This document shows, one piece after another, positions 35,842-49,800 of a DNA stretch of 64,000 nucleotides (its first letter is position 1; each line of letters starts with the position of its first letter). Origin of the DNA: Cycas panzhihuaensis (taxonomy: Eukaryota > Cycadophyta); assembly GCA_023213395.1 (NCBI GenBank), contig CM041465.1, positions 229,159,741 through 229,223,740 of the forward strand, written 5' to 3'. The notes beneath the pieces were generated by a model. It worked only from the letters and a program-made list of their open reading frames with translations, was not told the origin of the DNA and did not search any database. A program made the position numbers and the translations under genes.

Positions 35842-36427
35842 TGTTGAAGATATCACTCAACCTTCATACTAATAGATGATGAGCACAACCCTTAGGATTT
35901 CATGAAGAGGAAATTTACTGACATAAGAAGATGATTAACATCTATACCAAGTAGGTATAAATATAGGTACCTAAGCAAGTATTAAGTAAATAAACTCAAG
36001 CACAAGATGAACACAAAATATAGAGGAGTAAGAATTTGTCCTCACTCCAAAATAAGCAAGATTAACTTGGATTCACAGTTGCAATATAAAAATATAATAC
36101 TCACTCACTTCATCATGTGATACATGACATATGACTTCCTTATATATAATTGAAGGAGGACCTTGGATGGGTGGATGTTTGACAAACATCAAACATCCAA
36201 ATTATGCCCTTTGCATGTGGGACAAGTGTCCCTTGGATTGTCTTTATAAGCAAAAGTATATGAGGGTATATCGACCCTTAAGTTACAATATTATATCACT
36301 AGAAAGAATGTGGGTACACAGTTTATCACATTAGGTGATTAGTCACCCTTATATAAAGTTACATAAAGTACATAAATAATATAATATAAAGTATAATGCT
36401 TAATATATAAATATAAATGTCTTAATA
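35842..36427 (-). repeat. CopB 5' LTR
   Basis: Starts tgttgaagatatcactcaac and ends aatgtcttaata. The last dinucleotide is TA where the partner has CA. Confidence 0.92.
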
Positions 36428-36432
36428 CTTAG

Positions 36433-36845
36433 AGATTATTTCTATTGAGTATAAAATGTTTGGCCTAGTGGTTGCAAGATAAATGAGGTTGCCAACCAAT
36501 TATCTCTATAAAATTTTATCAACTTTTTATTCACCTTTGCCTATAGTCAGGATACACTCTATATCCATTAGGATTATATAGGCATTATAATATTTTATTT
36601 TAAATTTTTAAGGAGTTTTTTTACATATTTTTCCTAGGATACAAATGTAGAATCTTTTCTTTGATCTACTTTAATATCAAGATAGTGATAAAGTAATCCC
36701 ATGTTTGTCATTTCAAACACATTTTTCATCTAGATTTTTACTTAATAAATTATGTTATTATCATTTTCGATAACTATCATATCATCTATATAAACTACTA
36801 TAATATTGATTAGACCACTTTTATTTACTTACACATGACTTCCTT
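36433..36845 (-). pseudogene. CopA reverse transcriptase fragment (right part)
   Basis: Directly after the CopB duplication the minus strand reads LVGNLIYLATTRPNILYSI (36440-36500). Then, at about 36760-36800, IIVVYIDDMIVI follows, the catalytic box with both aspartates. At about 36845 the similarity stops abruptly, so a further insertion or deletion lies there. This part and 22580-23162 form one continuous RT/RNase H when CopB is removed. Confidence 0.8.
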
Positions 36846-37899
36846 TGGTTTGTATTATGCCCATTGCATGGGTATAGGTAATGGTATAATAAGGTATAAA
36901 CATAGTCACTTATCCTATATGCTCAACACATTGCTGAATAAGATTTTTGTGATGCCTCCTCCTTAGTTTTGCATCAAGTATGTAAATCACTACTTAGCCA
37001 AATATGTATAGATCTATTCTCATTACCAAAATTTGTATATCCATGGTTTTTAGTCAGACATGTAGGTCTCTTCTCTTTTAGGCCTATAACTCCCTTCAAC
37101 TATCATGTCTCCCTTGTTACAATGGATTGATATCAAATTGCCCTACCCAACTCTCTCTTTAGTGGATTAGTATCATATCACTTATACTATGATTTTTATC
37201 ATATCATTGCCCAACTCTTTATCTATTATGATATATTGTGATCATAAGAATATTCCCTTTGTAGAACCCTCATCACTACTCTATAGGCTAGATCACCTAC
37301 CATCTATGCTTGCTATGATTTATAAATGGGTAACAAATATATCCACAATAGTACCTGCCATCTGCTAAGTTCTCTTATCAGCCTCTCAGGTTGGATGATG
37401 ACCATTGCTCACTTATCCTCATGATGCTTATGCACATATCTACCATGTAAAAGATAACATTTCCTATACCCACAAGTAGTGATTAGTGCTCCTACCCTTG
37501 ATTCTATGTCTCTTACTACTAATTTCAAGGAAGTCTCCCATATAATTGCTTATATAGAGGGGTGATAAAAATAAGCTTGCATATAAAACATAAAGATTAG
37601 ATCTCCAAGGAAGTAGATGGATCTAAGACTAGTTTGAAATGTATCCACATCTAATAATAGGTTATAATAGAGAATATATACTAATAAATAGTGAGCTCAA
37701 GAATAAGCCAAATGAAAAAACATTAAAAAAGATAACAAGTCCCTTAAAGTAATAGAATTAACTAAATATTAAAGCATGCATCATGAGTTATAGTTTTCCT
37801 TATTTGTAGGTACTGAAATAGCTTCTTTATTAAAAAAAAAAAAACACTTCCTAATAATAATAATAATAACACAAGCTTCCTCTACTTTTAATAATATTC
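36846..37899. other. Unassigned DNA between CopA and Gyp2
   Basis: No domain is seen. It may include the 3' LTR of Gyp2. An A-run (37833-37845) followed by an AAT repeat (37853-37869) lies near the right end. No matching block was found beyond Gyp2 gag. Confidence 0.45.
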
Positions 37900-37979
37900 T
37901 TAGGATCATTTAATATATATCTTTTTTTACTATTCAAAAGTTATGATGGTTCATAGTAGGCTAAGTTTTTCCCTTCAGT

Positions 37980-38800
37980 TTGTTTTGAGGGAGACTTACT
38001 TATAAGGTTGTAGAAAAATGTATGCCCAATCACCTATATTAAATTCCCTTTACATCTAATATTTATCTACTTATTATTCCATTTTATTTTATGTTATTGT
38101 TAAGTGTTCTTTTAGGAATTTCAAGGTATCTTAGGTATCTTATAGAAAATCTCATACTAGTGCTACTTGATTATCCTTGAGTACCTACTCTTTAGAGATA
38201 CTTAGGTTGTAAATGTATAGGGCCTTAAATAGAGACATCTAAATGATTGAGTGCTGCATAGAACTGTACCAATCTTCTATAAGATATAACCATTTGACTT
38301 ATATGCCTTGCTTGTCAATGACACAATTCCTTATATGGCCTTCTAAGCATTTGTTTACCACTTATATTTGGTCATCTATTTATGGGTGATAAACTCAAGC
38401 TTATAGTTATCATGGTCCCAATTTGTCTTAATAGCTCTTATAAGAAGTGGCTTATAAATTTGGGATCTCAGTCACAAATAGTTATATGCAATGTACCATA
38501 AAACCTATGTATCTCCTTCATGAATACTTCTATAATTTATATAGCCTTATAAGTTGATTGGGTGGCTATGAAGTGTGCAAACTTGGTTAATCTATTAACT
38601 ACCATAGGAAATATGTCCTTATTTTATGAAGCTTATAGTCTTAGTAGTAGTTGTAATAGGCCTCATGAAGCTATATTTTCATATTTATTTGCTTAACAGA
38701 GTGAATATTCTTCCATATATTTTTAGATAAAATTATTCATGCCCCTCGAGAAGAATGATTGTGTACATATAAGATATGTACTAAGAAATTTAATATGCTT
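37980..38800 (-). pseudogene. Gyp2 integrase remnant
   Basis: The minus strand gives HFIATQSTYKAI (38540-38580), VFMKEIHRFYGTLHITICD, then a stop, DPKFISHFL: the second catalytic aspartate block of gypsy integrase. It continues to about 38000 with many stops. No chromodomain could be read downstream. Confidence 0.7.
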
Positions 38801-38999
38801 TACCATTGGTATTAAGTAACATTCTCTCATGCTCTGTATCTTAAGTTTAGAGTTTAAACCTAAGAAGATTCTTCCCTTATACCATATGAGAATATTTTTC
38901 CATTCATAGTTATTATGTAAGTCTTGTTATATTTTCATAATTAATTCTTGGGTTTTGCTACTTTTTACATAATCGACATGGGGATCAATTAAATAACTA

Positions 39000-39788
39000 A
39001 GGTTAAGTATAATTATTGAATAAGGGTGGGGATTTTTATCCCCTTCCTCTCATTGGGAGAATGCATTAACAAGGGTATTTAGCTTTCTCTTTTTGTACAA
39101 AATGTAGTCATAAGTTTGTATTTTGTTAATTCATTTATCTTTTTCTATGGACAACTCTTTCTATTTTAGAAGATATTAAAGACTATTATAATCTATTTTA
39201 ACTCAAAATTTTCTTCTTAAGAGATATTGTCACAATTTGTGCAGGGTCTATATAATTGCTAGCATTTTCTTATCATATATTGAGTAGAGTTATTCTCTTA
39301 CATTGAGTTTCTTACTTTCAAAGCCTAAGTTTATTTCATATATAAGTACAACCTTGTTATACATTCTAGAGGGATTACACTTAAGAACAAAAGGTTTGTA
39401 AAAAAATAAAAATGTTAGTATAGGAATGGCCACCATTATTTCTTTTAACTATTGGAACCATTCCTCTACTTTTGTGCTCTAACTAAAGGAGTCCTTATTT
39501 AAGAGGTTAGTAAGGATCAATATTTATTGTACATAGTTTTTCACGAATTGTCAATGATATATTGTGAGGCTTAGGAAGCCCCTTAGTCTAGTGATATTCC
39601 TAGGTCTAGTCCATTCCATGATAACTTTAATTTTTATGAGGTTTATTTTGATCCCTTCTCTAGAGATAATATGTCATAAGTACTTGACCTCTTCTTTAGT
39701 GAAACTTATAGTATTTTATATATAAATGATTTTCTCGTATTAAATTTAAAACTTTTTTAATGTGAGTAAAATGTTTCTTTCACTATCT
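39000..39788 (-). pseudogene. Gyp2 RNase H and RT C-terminal remnant
   Basis: RNase H is recognisable in pieces at 39020-39420 (the segment before it corresponds to the Gyp1 TLSRKE region). At 39746-39790 the minus strand gives [12 protein letters not shown], the block just downstream of the RT catalytic FxDD box. The box itself is missing: the microsatellite stands in its place. Confidence 0.65.
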
Positions 39789-40988
<1,200 letters not shown>

Positions 40989-41480
40989 TTAGTCTACAAT
41001 TTTATCCATCATTACTTTGAATATAGATGGTGCATTTGTGAGATTAAAGGGTGTCACTTTGAAATTGAAATGGCTGTGATGAGTATGAAAAACTATGTTT
41101 AAAGTGTGCTCTACTCTGATTCTAATTTAGTGATATCCTAAATGAAGGCCAATCTTTGTAAAATATTAGGTCCATGGAGCTCATCTAAGAGTTTGTCAAT
41201 TCCTAAAATTAGAAATCAAAATTTTATTATAGCCTTATTGAGGGTACAATAATTAATGCACATATAAAATAGATCATCTTGTTCCTAACCAAAATGACTA
41301 ATAATACAAATGGACTTTTATTAAGTACTACTACTCTATGGTCTAGTAAGTCATGTACTATTTTTTAATATCTCATTCCTATAATGATGTGAATACTCAT
41401 AAGGTTTAATCACTGTAAGGTTTATAACATGTTCTGATTCAATTACATATTCTATTCTACAATCAAGGGGTAACTCTATA
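40989..41480 (-). pseudogene. Gyp2 reverse transcriptase N-terminal remnant
   Basis: At 41005-41035 the minus strand reads VMMDKIV, matching the AFMNKIF segment of Gyp1 just before the catalytic box. Further right, ELHGPNILQRLAFI and CINYCTLNKAIIKF correspond to the first catalytic block and the DYxxLN block. Confidence 0.7.
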
Positions 41481-43190
41481 GGGAGGTCTTGGAAAATTTC
41501 CTCATATTCATCTATTATTTTCTACACTTATTATTTCTCCTTACTTTCCTTCTTTACTTATACTTATATGGACAACAATTAGGTTACCATACTTGTGTGT
41601 CCTTTATGTATGAGTTTTTCCACTTGATATATTGGCACTATCTTTGTTTCTATAGTTTGTTTCCCATGTAGTGTGATTTATTTTCCTCCTTGGTTATTTC
41701 ACATAAAAAGCTCATCTAAATTCATTTTAATGGTTCTGATTATTCATAACCACTAGTATCCTAGGACTATATTTATGACATGGATGTTTTTATTTAGGGT
41801 TGTATCTCTCATTTCTAGTTTAATGTTTTTAAGCTTGTCTTAGCCTAATGTTTCTATCCTACTACTAATATTTACGTAGAACTTGGATATCCTAGTTGGA
41901 AATAACTTTAGGTGTTGGGCTATAAAAGGGTCCATGAAATTATGGGTGCTCCCTTGATTAATTTATACTATTACTAGTTCCTTCTTAATTTATCCTTATA
42001 GCTTAAAAGTGTTAAGTCTTATTAACTTTGACATAGTTGGTAATGACATTTGAGGGGCATCTTCCTCTTTGTTTGGGGTTTCTTTTAAGAACTTTATATT
42101 AATTTTATCCCCCTCATTTTCTTTTACTTATTCTAGTTCTATTGTATAGATTTAATTCCTAGTGTATTTATATATAGAGCCCTACTTTTTTTCACATCTA
42201 AAATAAAGGCCTTTCCTTTTAAATTCTCCTTATTTTAACTTGGATTATTGTAGTGTTGGTCTTTTGAAATTGATGTCTCTTACTTTATACTTATTGGGTC
42301 CCTTAGTACCTAAGGTGTTGCTCTTATTTCTTGTGTGAATAAGGGGACGTAGATGCTTTACTTTAATTTGTATGGAGTTTTGACCTTCTTTTTAAAGTTG
42401 AGAGACAAACTTATAACTTTATTCAAGTTTTGTAAGGCCATAGTTTGGACATCTACCTAGATGTCTATAGAAAGGATATTAATGTGTAAATGAATATGCC
42501 TATCCTTAGGGATATCGCTCACTACATATACTAACCTAGACAAAGTCTCATTATATTCTTCTACTAGGCCTATTTGTTTTAGCCTTATTAAATTAAAATA
42601 ATAGTTTATACTTGTTATGGTCTTAAACTGTTATATAAACAACATAACAAATTTATTCTAAGGAGGTGATCTAACTTATAAAGCTAGTTCATTCCAAAAT
42701 TTGCTACCATTCATAAACAACACCATCCAAATATAAGGTGGCAAAGGAAATCTTCTCACTCTCAATTTCTACTCATTGAAATTATTATTCTATTTATTAA
42801 ACCTAAACTTTGGGTTCTTGTTCCTTATTTAAGCATTGGGTTATTAGTTTCTTAAATTTCTTTTTCCTATGTATTTAAAAGGCTTACTGGCATTGAAAAT
42901 AATAATTAAATGAGACTACCTTTTAGTTATTTAGTGAAACACTTTTGTACTAATTCAAATATCTTACTATTTATTTATATCTTTAGTTAAGGTATGCAAG
43001 GCTATATTTGTGTTCTTATATTAGGATTACTAAGTTGTTATAATATTTTCTCTTATTTTATGTTGAAGCTCTACTTGAGAGCTTTCTTCAATGTCTATAT
43101 TACTTCTTAGGTTTTGCAACTTTTTTCTAGATTCTATGTTATCCCCTTATTATGTGCTACTTATATTTTGGGATTGAGATAAGATCTATC
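41481..43190 (-). pseudogene. Gyp2 protease and gag remnant
   Basis: By position and by short matches to Gyp1 (protease region about 41700-42010, gag about 42130-43190) this is gag-PR, but the reading frames are so broken that only scattered motifs are left. Confidence 0.45.
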
Positions 43191-43222
43191 ATTAATTATA
43201 GTGGTGTTGATTTGTCTTGTGG

Positions 43223-43445
43223 TGATTTACTTAACCTTAGATTCTAGATAGTATATACCACTATTTAGAAATAGTTTCCCTTGTATAACTATCAATTTCT
43301 ATAATTTCACACGAGTTTTATGTCTCTTGTAGTGATTTGCTTAACTTTAGATTGTAGATAATATATGCCACTATTTTAGAGATAGTTTACCTCTTATGGC
43401 TAGCAATTTCTATAATTTCCCACATTAATTCTACATCTCTTGTTG
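43223..43445. repeat. 110-bp tandem duplication
   Basis: Units starting tgatttacttaaccttagat (43223) and tgatttgcttaactttagat (43333) run in parallel for about 110 bp, ending in tctacatctcttgt-like words. It lies in the presumed Gyp2 leader. Confidence 0.8.
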
Positions 43446-43969
43446 CATAGTACATGTTAGAACCTAAATTACAACAATTACATGTAGAGTCAATCTCAAT
43501 TGACTACCTTATTAATAGGGTTCCTTATATGGTTTCTTTATTTTTGAATGTATAGTAGTATTTAAGATGTCTAATTTTCCTATTAGGTCTAGACTTCATT
43601 AAATGGGGACTAATTCCTTATCAAATTAAAGGTTTTCCTGTAAGACTTAGGCCTTATAGTCCATTTGATAAATGAAATGGTGAATCAATTAATGAAAATC
43701 TAAGAGAAGGCATAAAACCATCTCTCAAGAAGAGACCTATTTAACAATAATTTAATGCATTGAAACAATAATTATATGCTCTCTAATGAAAAGAATGACT
43801 AGATGTCATGTTAAAGGGGACTTGATGGCCACACAATTAAAAAGGAATAATATAATAGCTAATTAAAATAGCTAAAATTTAAATAACAAGATGGATTAAC
43901 AAAATAAAAATGAGTTCACTAAAATAAAAATGAAATGAAAGAGATAAATTGTTAAACTATTAAATAATT

Positions 43970-44138
43970 AGTTGGGTGTTGGGGCACATCAATAAGTATC
44001 TACCTTACAGTATTGGAAGTCCCAAGTTTAACATCCATAGAGAGTTATAGGGAAGAACTAGATGAAATTGTGATAAACTCTAATAAGCAGGGATCTAATT
44101 CCCTCCACACAATACATACCATTAAAAAAAATTAATTA
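43970..44138 (+). mobile_element. tRNA-derived SINE with 12-bp target duplication
   Basis: A 169-bp unit begins gttgggtgttggggcacatc and ends in an A-rich tail (attaaaaaaaattaatta). It is flanked on both sides by attaaataatta (43958-43969 and 44139-44150), an exact 12-bp duplication. A box-A-like string lies at about 43980-43998. A box-B-like string, caagtttaacatcc at about 44033, is two transitions from the standard pol III box. It has no coding content. Such short elements are transcribed by RNA polymerase III and moved by LINE enzymes. It sits in the Gyp2 leader region, so it is younger than Gyp2. Confidence 0.75.
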
Positions 44139-44150
44139 ATTAAATAATTA

Positions 44151-46048
44151 AACTAACAAAAAAAATAACAAATGTAATTTAACTAGTTAATTGACTAGCA
44201 ACTAATTAAATAATAATTACTAATAATAAAATAATAATAATAATTAATAAAAGATCAACAAGGTAGTGACTAGTTAAATTAAAAAAAAACATCAAGAGAG
44301 ATATTAAACTAAGTGAGGAGATGAAAAGTGAATATAATAATAAAAATAAAATAATAAAACAAAACACGAGAGAAAAATAAATGGAATAATACTCAATGAA
44401 AATTAGTAATAAGGGTAAGTACTATGAAAACAAAAAGAAAATGTGCCTGGTGGTGTGCTTCCCTGCTAATTCACCACGGTCTGTTATTGCTGCTTTATTC
44501 CTCATGCTAATGCCTGAGTTTTATTAATATCACATTCTTTTCATGGTGGTCAAGGAGTTAGGGGTTCATTTTAATTATAGACATCACATGCCAAGGCCAA
44601 TCAATGTAGTGGATCTACCCCAAATATGGATGTTGCGACCATGGACTGCCATATATGTCATAGTGCATCAAATCTAATGTCACAACTAATAAGGTTAATA
44701 CATAGGCAAAGGTTTTATGCCAAGGTTAATATCACAGAGATTATAGAGTGTTAAGGATGAACACTAAGGTGTCATAACGGTGGAGGCTATGCTAAGGCCC
44801 ATGTCACCAGGGATCTTCCAAAGGTGCATATATGAATCACATAAAAATGCAACAAGTCACAGTGAATGATACAATGATGTCATAACAATGGAGGCTAACA
44901 TCATGTGCTAATAGTTTTGAGAAGTAATAATGTAATATATGTCCTTTACGTGATCTTATATATAACAGTTAACCTTCTATAATACTATTTACACATGCAC
45001 CACTTCATAATTTTTTCAACCATTTAATATTATATAGCATATCACATATCAATATAAAAATATTTATATAAAATGAAATAGAAACACTTATCTTTTATGG
45101 GTAAATAAGCCAAATTTCTTAGAAAGATTCACTATCCAATCATTTTTCTTTTTTTTTTGAGAACATGCCCTATACTAAGACATATGAAATGAATGCAAAA
45201 GTATTATTTATTACAACAAAATTTCTTTCTATAAATAATCACAAACTCATAGGCATATAACCATGAAATCACACAAACACATAAATCTATGCTTAAGCAT
45301 AAAACACCTTACATTATATTAATAAGGTTCGGTCAAGCCATAATAATTATGTATTATGTTCAAATGCTCAACGATAACATATGGCAAACATTATCGTGCC
45401 AAAGGATAAGATTTTTATGTAAGCCTCAAATATTTTGATATGCAAAAACCATCAAATATTTAGCACCTTTTCTTTTTATATCAAAAGTCAACTACCTTTG
45501 CCTTAATTATCTTTTAGCCAAAACCAAGTTAGTTAAGAGGGTTAATGATGTAATTAGTAGCTAAACACCCTTCTAATAGAATTCTAGAGATGAGGTATAT
45601 ATCGCACATAGGTTTAGGTGCATTTAAGACTTTACCAACTCACTTACTAATTATATAGGCTTTCCAATGAAGATGACACTAGGGTCAACACTTAAAACTT
45701 CCCCCATTGGCTTCCTCCTTTTCTCATGTCATGTGCACTCCACTATTTCTATTGAATAATCTAATCTTTATTTATTAAAAAATATTTATATTATTTACAA
45801 AACGTATGGATATCTAGCCTTTAAATGTTTATACATACCCATGCATCTTGCCACTAATGTCATATATTTATCATAATATAAAATTTAAAACATGCTAAGG
45901 TGTAACCCCATACCTAATGGGGCAATTCATTAGGCTCTTAGTTTACAATAAAGGGGTGATTATATGATGTCATAACCAAGGAATATAAAGCATCAATAGC
46001 ATGTACTACAAATATACACTAGAATGCATAATATATACTAAGGGGTAT
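44151..46048. other. Unassigned DNA with a GC-richer patch
   Basis: The first part is A-rich. At 44440-44930 a GC-richer patch holds two copies of the word tgtcataac(gg/aa)tggaggcta (44776 and 44879), and a third tgtcataacc copy lies at 45969. No frame or RNA is recognised. The patch may be an old element LTR or satellite fragment. Confidence 0.45.
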
Positions 46049-46339
46049 TGTAATATAGGTAAATTATTATGAACCTAAAATTATGGAAATTAGCTCCAAA
46101 TAGGACCCAACTTGATGACTATTTATATGAGAGCCCATAAATAGAAAAGTAACTTTGAAACTATTGTTATTATTTAGGATAATGGCTTAATGTTATTGTG
46201 GTACTCTGGTGCCTTAAAAGAGTCCTCACCTAGAAGAGGATTGATCATCTAAGACTTTCGTTTAATTTATATACTAGTCTAAATATTATTTTTATATAAT
46301 TTTTATATTTTTACTGTAATTCATTATGGGCATGCCACA
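46049..46339 (+). repeat. Gyp3 5' LTR (putative)
   Basis: It ends catgccaca at 46339, two bases before a primer site. It includes a TATA-like cccataaatagaaaag (46133-46148) placed as in plant LTR promoters, with a downstream T-rich stretch. The start at tgtaatatagg is tentative because no second copy is in the window. Confidence 0.5.
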
Positions 46340-46341
46340 AA

Positions 46342-46354
46342 TGATATCAAAGTC
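46342..46354 (+). promoter_or_regulatory. Gyp3 primer binding site
   Basis: tgatatcaaagtc fits the tRNA-Met site TGGTATCAGAGCC except for three G/C-to-A/T transitions. Confidence 0.6.
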
Positions 46355-46504
46355 AACTATTGGCATTGGGTTGGCAGCTTATTTATTCTTTTGTTCTATT
46401 GTCAATTTTGTTTATAGGTATTTTTGTTCCTTTTTTAACTCCTAACATCATAGGGAATTACCTTTACATCCTAATTGTTAACTCCCTATAATATTTATAT
46501 TTTC

Positions 46505-46822
46505 TATTGGAATATGTATACATATCAACTAATTTAAATGGGGCCTATTTATGTGCTTAATTATGTGGAGAATATTCTTGAGAGTGGTGAGTCGACAGAT
46601 GTAATTGTATTGATATTTGGGTACTTTAGAACTATAAATATAGATCAAAGTCCAACCTTATGCAACATTATTTTGTCAATATGTGATTATTATTATTTAT
46701 GGGTTTTCACCTGTAAGGGTTCCCATGGCAATCTAGTGTCCTATACATCCTATTTCTACTTGATATCTGCCTATTATGAAAGATCCTTTTGACCTTATTT
46801 TCTTCAGTTATGTTTTCTAACA
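46505..46822 (+). repeat. LARD1 5' LTR
   Basis: Begins tattggaatatgtatac (TG changed to TA) and ends gttttctaaca. The word gggttttcacctgtaagggt occurs in both LTRs. Confidence 0.92.
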
Positions 46823-46834
46823 TGGTATCAAATC
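46823..46834 (+). promoter_or_regulatory. LARD1 primer binding site
   Basis: tggtatcaaatc directly after the LTR: 10 of 12 to TGGTATCAGAGC, differences being G-to-A and G/C-to-T/C. Confidence 0.85.
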
Positions 46835-49800
46835 TTTTAGGTCATGCATAAGTAGAGGATCATTGTTAGATGGTCCAAACAATGGCACCAAGTCATGTTG
46901 TCTTTCCTTGAGTGGATTAGCATGCTTGATGACCCTATAGACTAGACACAAAGGTGCAGATGATCATTGGAGGATCCTGAGAGTCTTCTAACCTTGTTTG
47001 TAGGTATTCTGAGCTATATGGAGGTGTGTAGATGAGTTATGACTCTGTTGCCAATCATTTGAGCCTTGTTTTAGCATATTAAAGGTGTCAAATCCCTATT
47101 TGATGATGCTATTGAGTTTGTATACCCTAGAGATGATTATTAGACCTCTGTTGTCAATGGGAGAGTGCAGAAACCTCGTGAGGCTAGTTGCAATACCGTG
47201 AAGTCATAATATGGTCAATATTTTTAAGGTATGCTCTTATTATGGTCACCCATTAATATTTAAGGTTTTATTAAATAATATCTGCTTATTATTAATGTAT
47301 CTACGACTTAAGTGCTAAACATATGGTTATTAAAGCCATGTTTGATACATTAAATTATACAACCATACAACTATGTGATAGTGCATAATTATCTATATTT
47401 TATTAGTCATTGATTATGTATCCATAGTTGAGTCACTCATTTGTATATTAAATAATCATTGTCATCACAAATAATATTTATTTCACTTGTGTATTTATGT
47501 AACGATAATTACTACATTACATTATGTATAATCTACACCCTCTCATGTATTTGCATAATGATAATTACTACATTGCATTGTGTATAATCTATGCCCTCCA
47601 TTACTATATTGGAGCCTATGAGATTATATTCTATGCCCCATGATAGTATATATTTCTGCCAGTTATTATTAGAGTATATATTATTCTCCTATGTAAAGAT
47701 TGCCTACATGATATATACTTTTCTTACCACAAATATGATGTCGCTAGATCATTTCTTGCAGCTACATGATGATTAATTTGAAGTCACTCTACCATTTTTT
47801 TGTGTGATGCACACTATGGTTTAATTTAATTTGTGTATATATAGACTTGCATCACTGCTACTAAGTTTAATATTTTTAGCTGTTAATAATATTTTTGGCC
47901 ATTTGATATATTTTAGAGCCTTTAATATTTATTTATATAGATGATTATATTCAATTAGTTTCCCTTTTATAAAATCCATGCATTGAAATATTAACACTAT
48001 AGTTTTAATTAATATAAAGTGACACTAATGTATTTCAACCTTACAAAGTCACCCAAATGTATTACGTCACCGTATTAATATCTTTTTTGATATATTATTA
48101 AGTGGCATTTGATATTGTATCACTAATGTTATATTTAATATATTTCAAATATTATTGTTACCAAGTCACCAATATCCTACATTATTTTATTGTTTAATTT
48201 ATCAAAGTTATAATGTCTCATGATTTTGTAATCTTTATCCTTTATATATCAAATGAGATATTATGAAGATATGAGCATATTACACACTCCCATTAAATAA
48301 GCAATAGAATATAACAATGTGAGTGTCTTGGGTGTACTCTTGGTGGCATATTGATTGGTAATTTTAGGTGAAGAAGCACATCTTGTTGACGATGATGATG
48401 GCGATATAAGACGATTGTGAATTGTTGTTGCATGTGAATACATGGCAGAGTTATGGGTGATACATGGCAACTTAGTGCTCCTTAGAATGTGATTTACATG
48501 AAGGAGTTTTATGGGTGAAAAAGTGGGCATGATAAGATGAGAGTAGGGGACATGAGGCAAGTTTGTTAGGTAATGTTAATTATACATTACCTCTTTATAT
48601 ATGTGTTATATAAGAGGGGTTGATGGGCGTATGTTGTGCTTGTTGCATATGAGATTACATGGCAAGCTAACTGGGTATATTTAAGGGTGAGAGATGGGCG
48701 AGAGAAGGGCGAAGAAGGGCAATTTTACCTAAGATACCTTAGCTATAAGTAAAAGTAAACTCTATTATTATTGTGTTAGTGTGGCATAGATCATTGCACG
48801 ATGTTCATATATATGTGGTTTATTCAATGAAATGAGTGTGTTTATTTAGATTATATTTGAGTTCTATTGCATCAAATGTATATAAGGTGATAAAGTTTAT
48901 AATTTACTTGTATGAGTGGTTATTAGTTGATGATGGACTATTATACTTTGGTTAGTTGGATTGATAATAACATGAAGGTTTATGGCCTGTTTGATACTAG
49001 TTTAACATGGGTGCATATTTGAACAAGTCTGTTGTAGAACCAAGATAGTGTGTTTGATGAATTTGAAGTGTGAATGGAAAGGTCTAAGATGAGATGCCTT
49101 AAAATCAGTGATGCCTTTATGATGGTATGTAGAGTTGGTTGCATTGCATGTATGTATCATGATGCAAATGGTGAGGTTTGGTACATGTTATAGTTTGCCT
49201 CCCCTATTTTGTGGTAGAAACTATAGTGAATAGGTATTGGATACCCTTGTTGTGTCTATTTGTGGCATATATTCCCTTTATGTTTTATGTTTAGACTAAG
49301 TCATAAGCCTTCCATTTATTTCTTTTGGTGCATTGGAGTGCACATATATTAGATGAAGATTGCAACAACAGGATTGCAAGAGTTTGAAGCCTATGGATTA
49401 TTTAGCTTATAAATAGTGTGATCTATAGAGGAAATGCATTATGATCAGTCTAGATATTATGTTGAAGATTTGTTGGTGTATCATGCTGAGTGTCATCTCG
49501 TTACAGGTTTTATCCTTCATTGCTTCACTTTTCTGAGTTGTTATTCAATAGGTGTGGAGGTTTGTTTGCCTAACATTATGCTTGAGATAGAAGTAGGACC
49601 CATTGAGAGATTGATTATGAGGAGTTGTTAGATGATAAGACATGGATTACAACCCCAGGTTCTATTAATAGTCGAAGACCTATAAGATGATTGAAGATCA
49701 TGGATTATCATGCTAGTCAAAGCTTGATATAAATACCAATATTCTAGTGAGTGTCAATTCATAATGGAGAGTTGTATTGAAGAAAAGTACCTAGTCAGTT

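Larger units (their letters stand above)
23168..36427 (-). mobile_element. CopB: Ty1/copia element split by Gyp1
   Basis: LTRs 23168-23750 (583 bp) and 35842-36427 (586 bp) begin TGTTGAAGAT on the plus strand and end cttaaca/cttaata. The flanks are cctag (23163-23167) and cttag (36428-36432), a 5-bp duplication with one C-to-T change. Removing Gyp1 and its duplication leaves an element of about 7.2 kb. It is inserted in the RT of CopA: the sequences before and after read on as RT/RNase H of that element. Confidence 0.92.

Noticed and set aside
48261-48560. 99-codon minus-strand frame in LARD1 as a gene
   Set aside because: Ser/His/Thr-rich low-complexity translation of a purine-rich plus strand; no motif and no start context.
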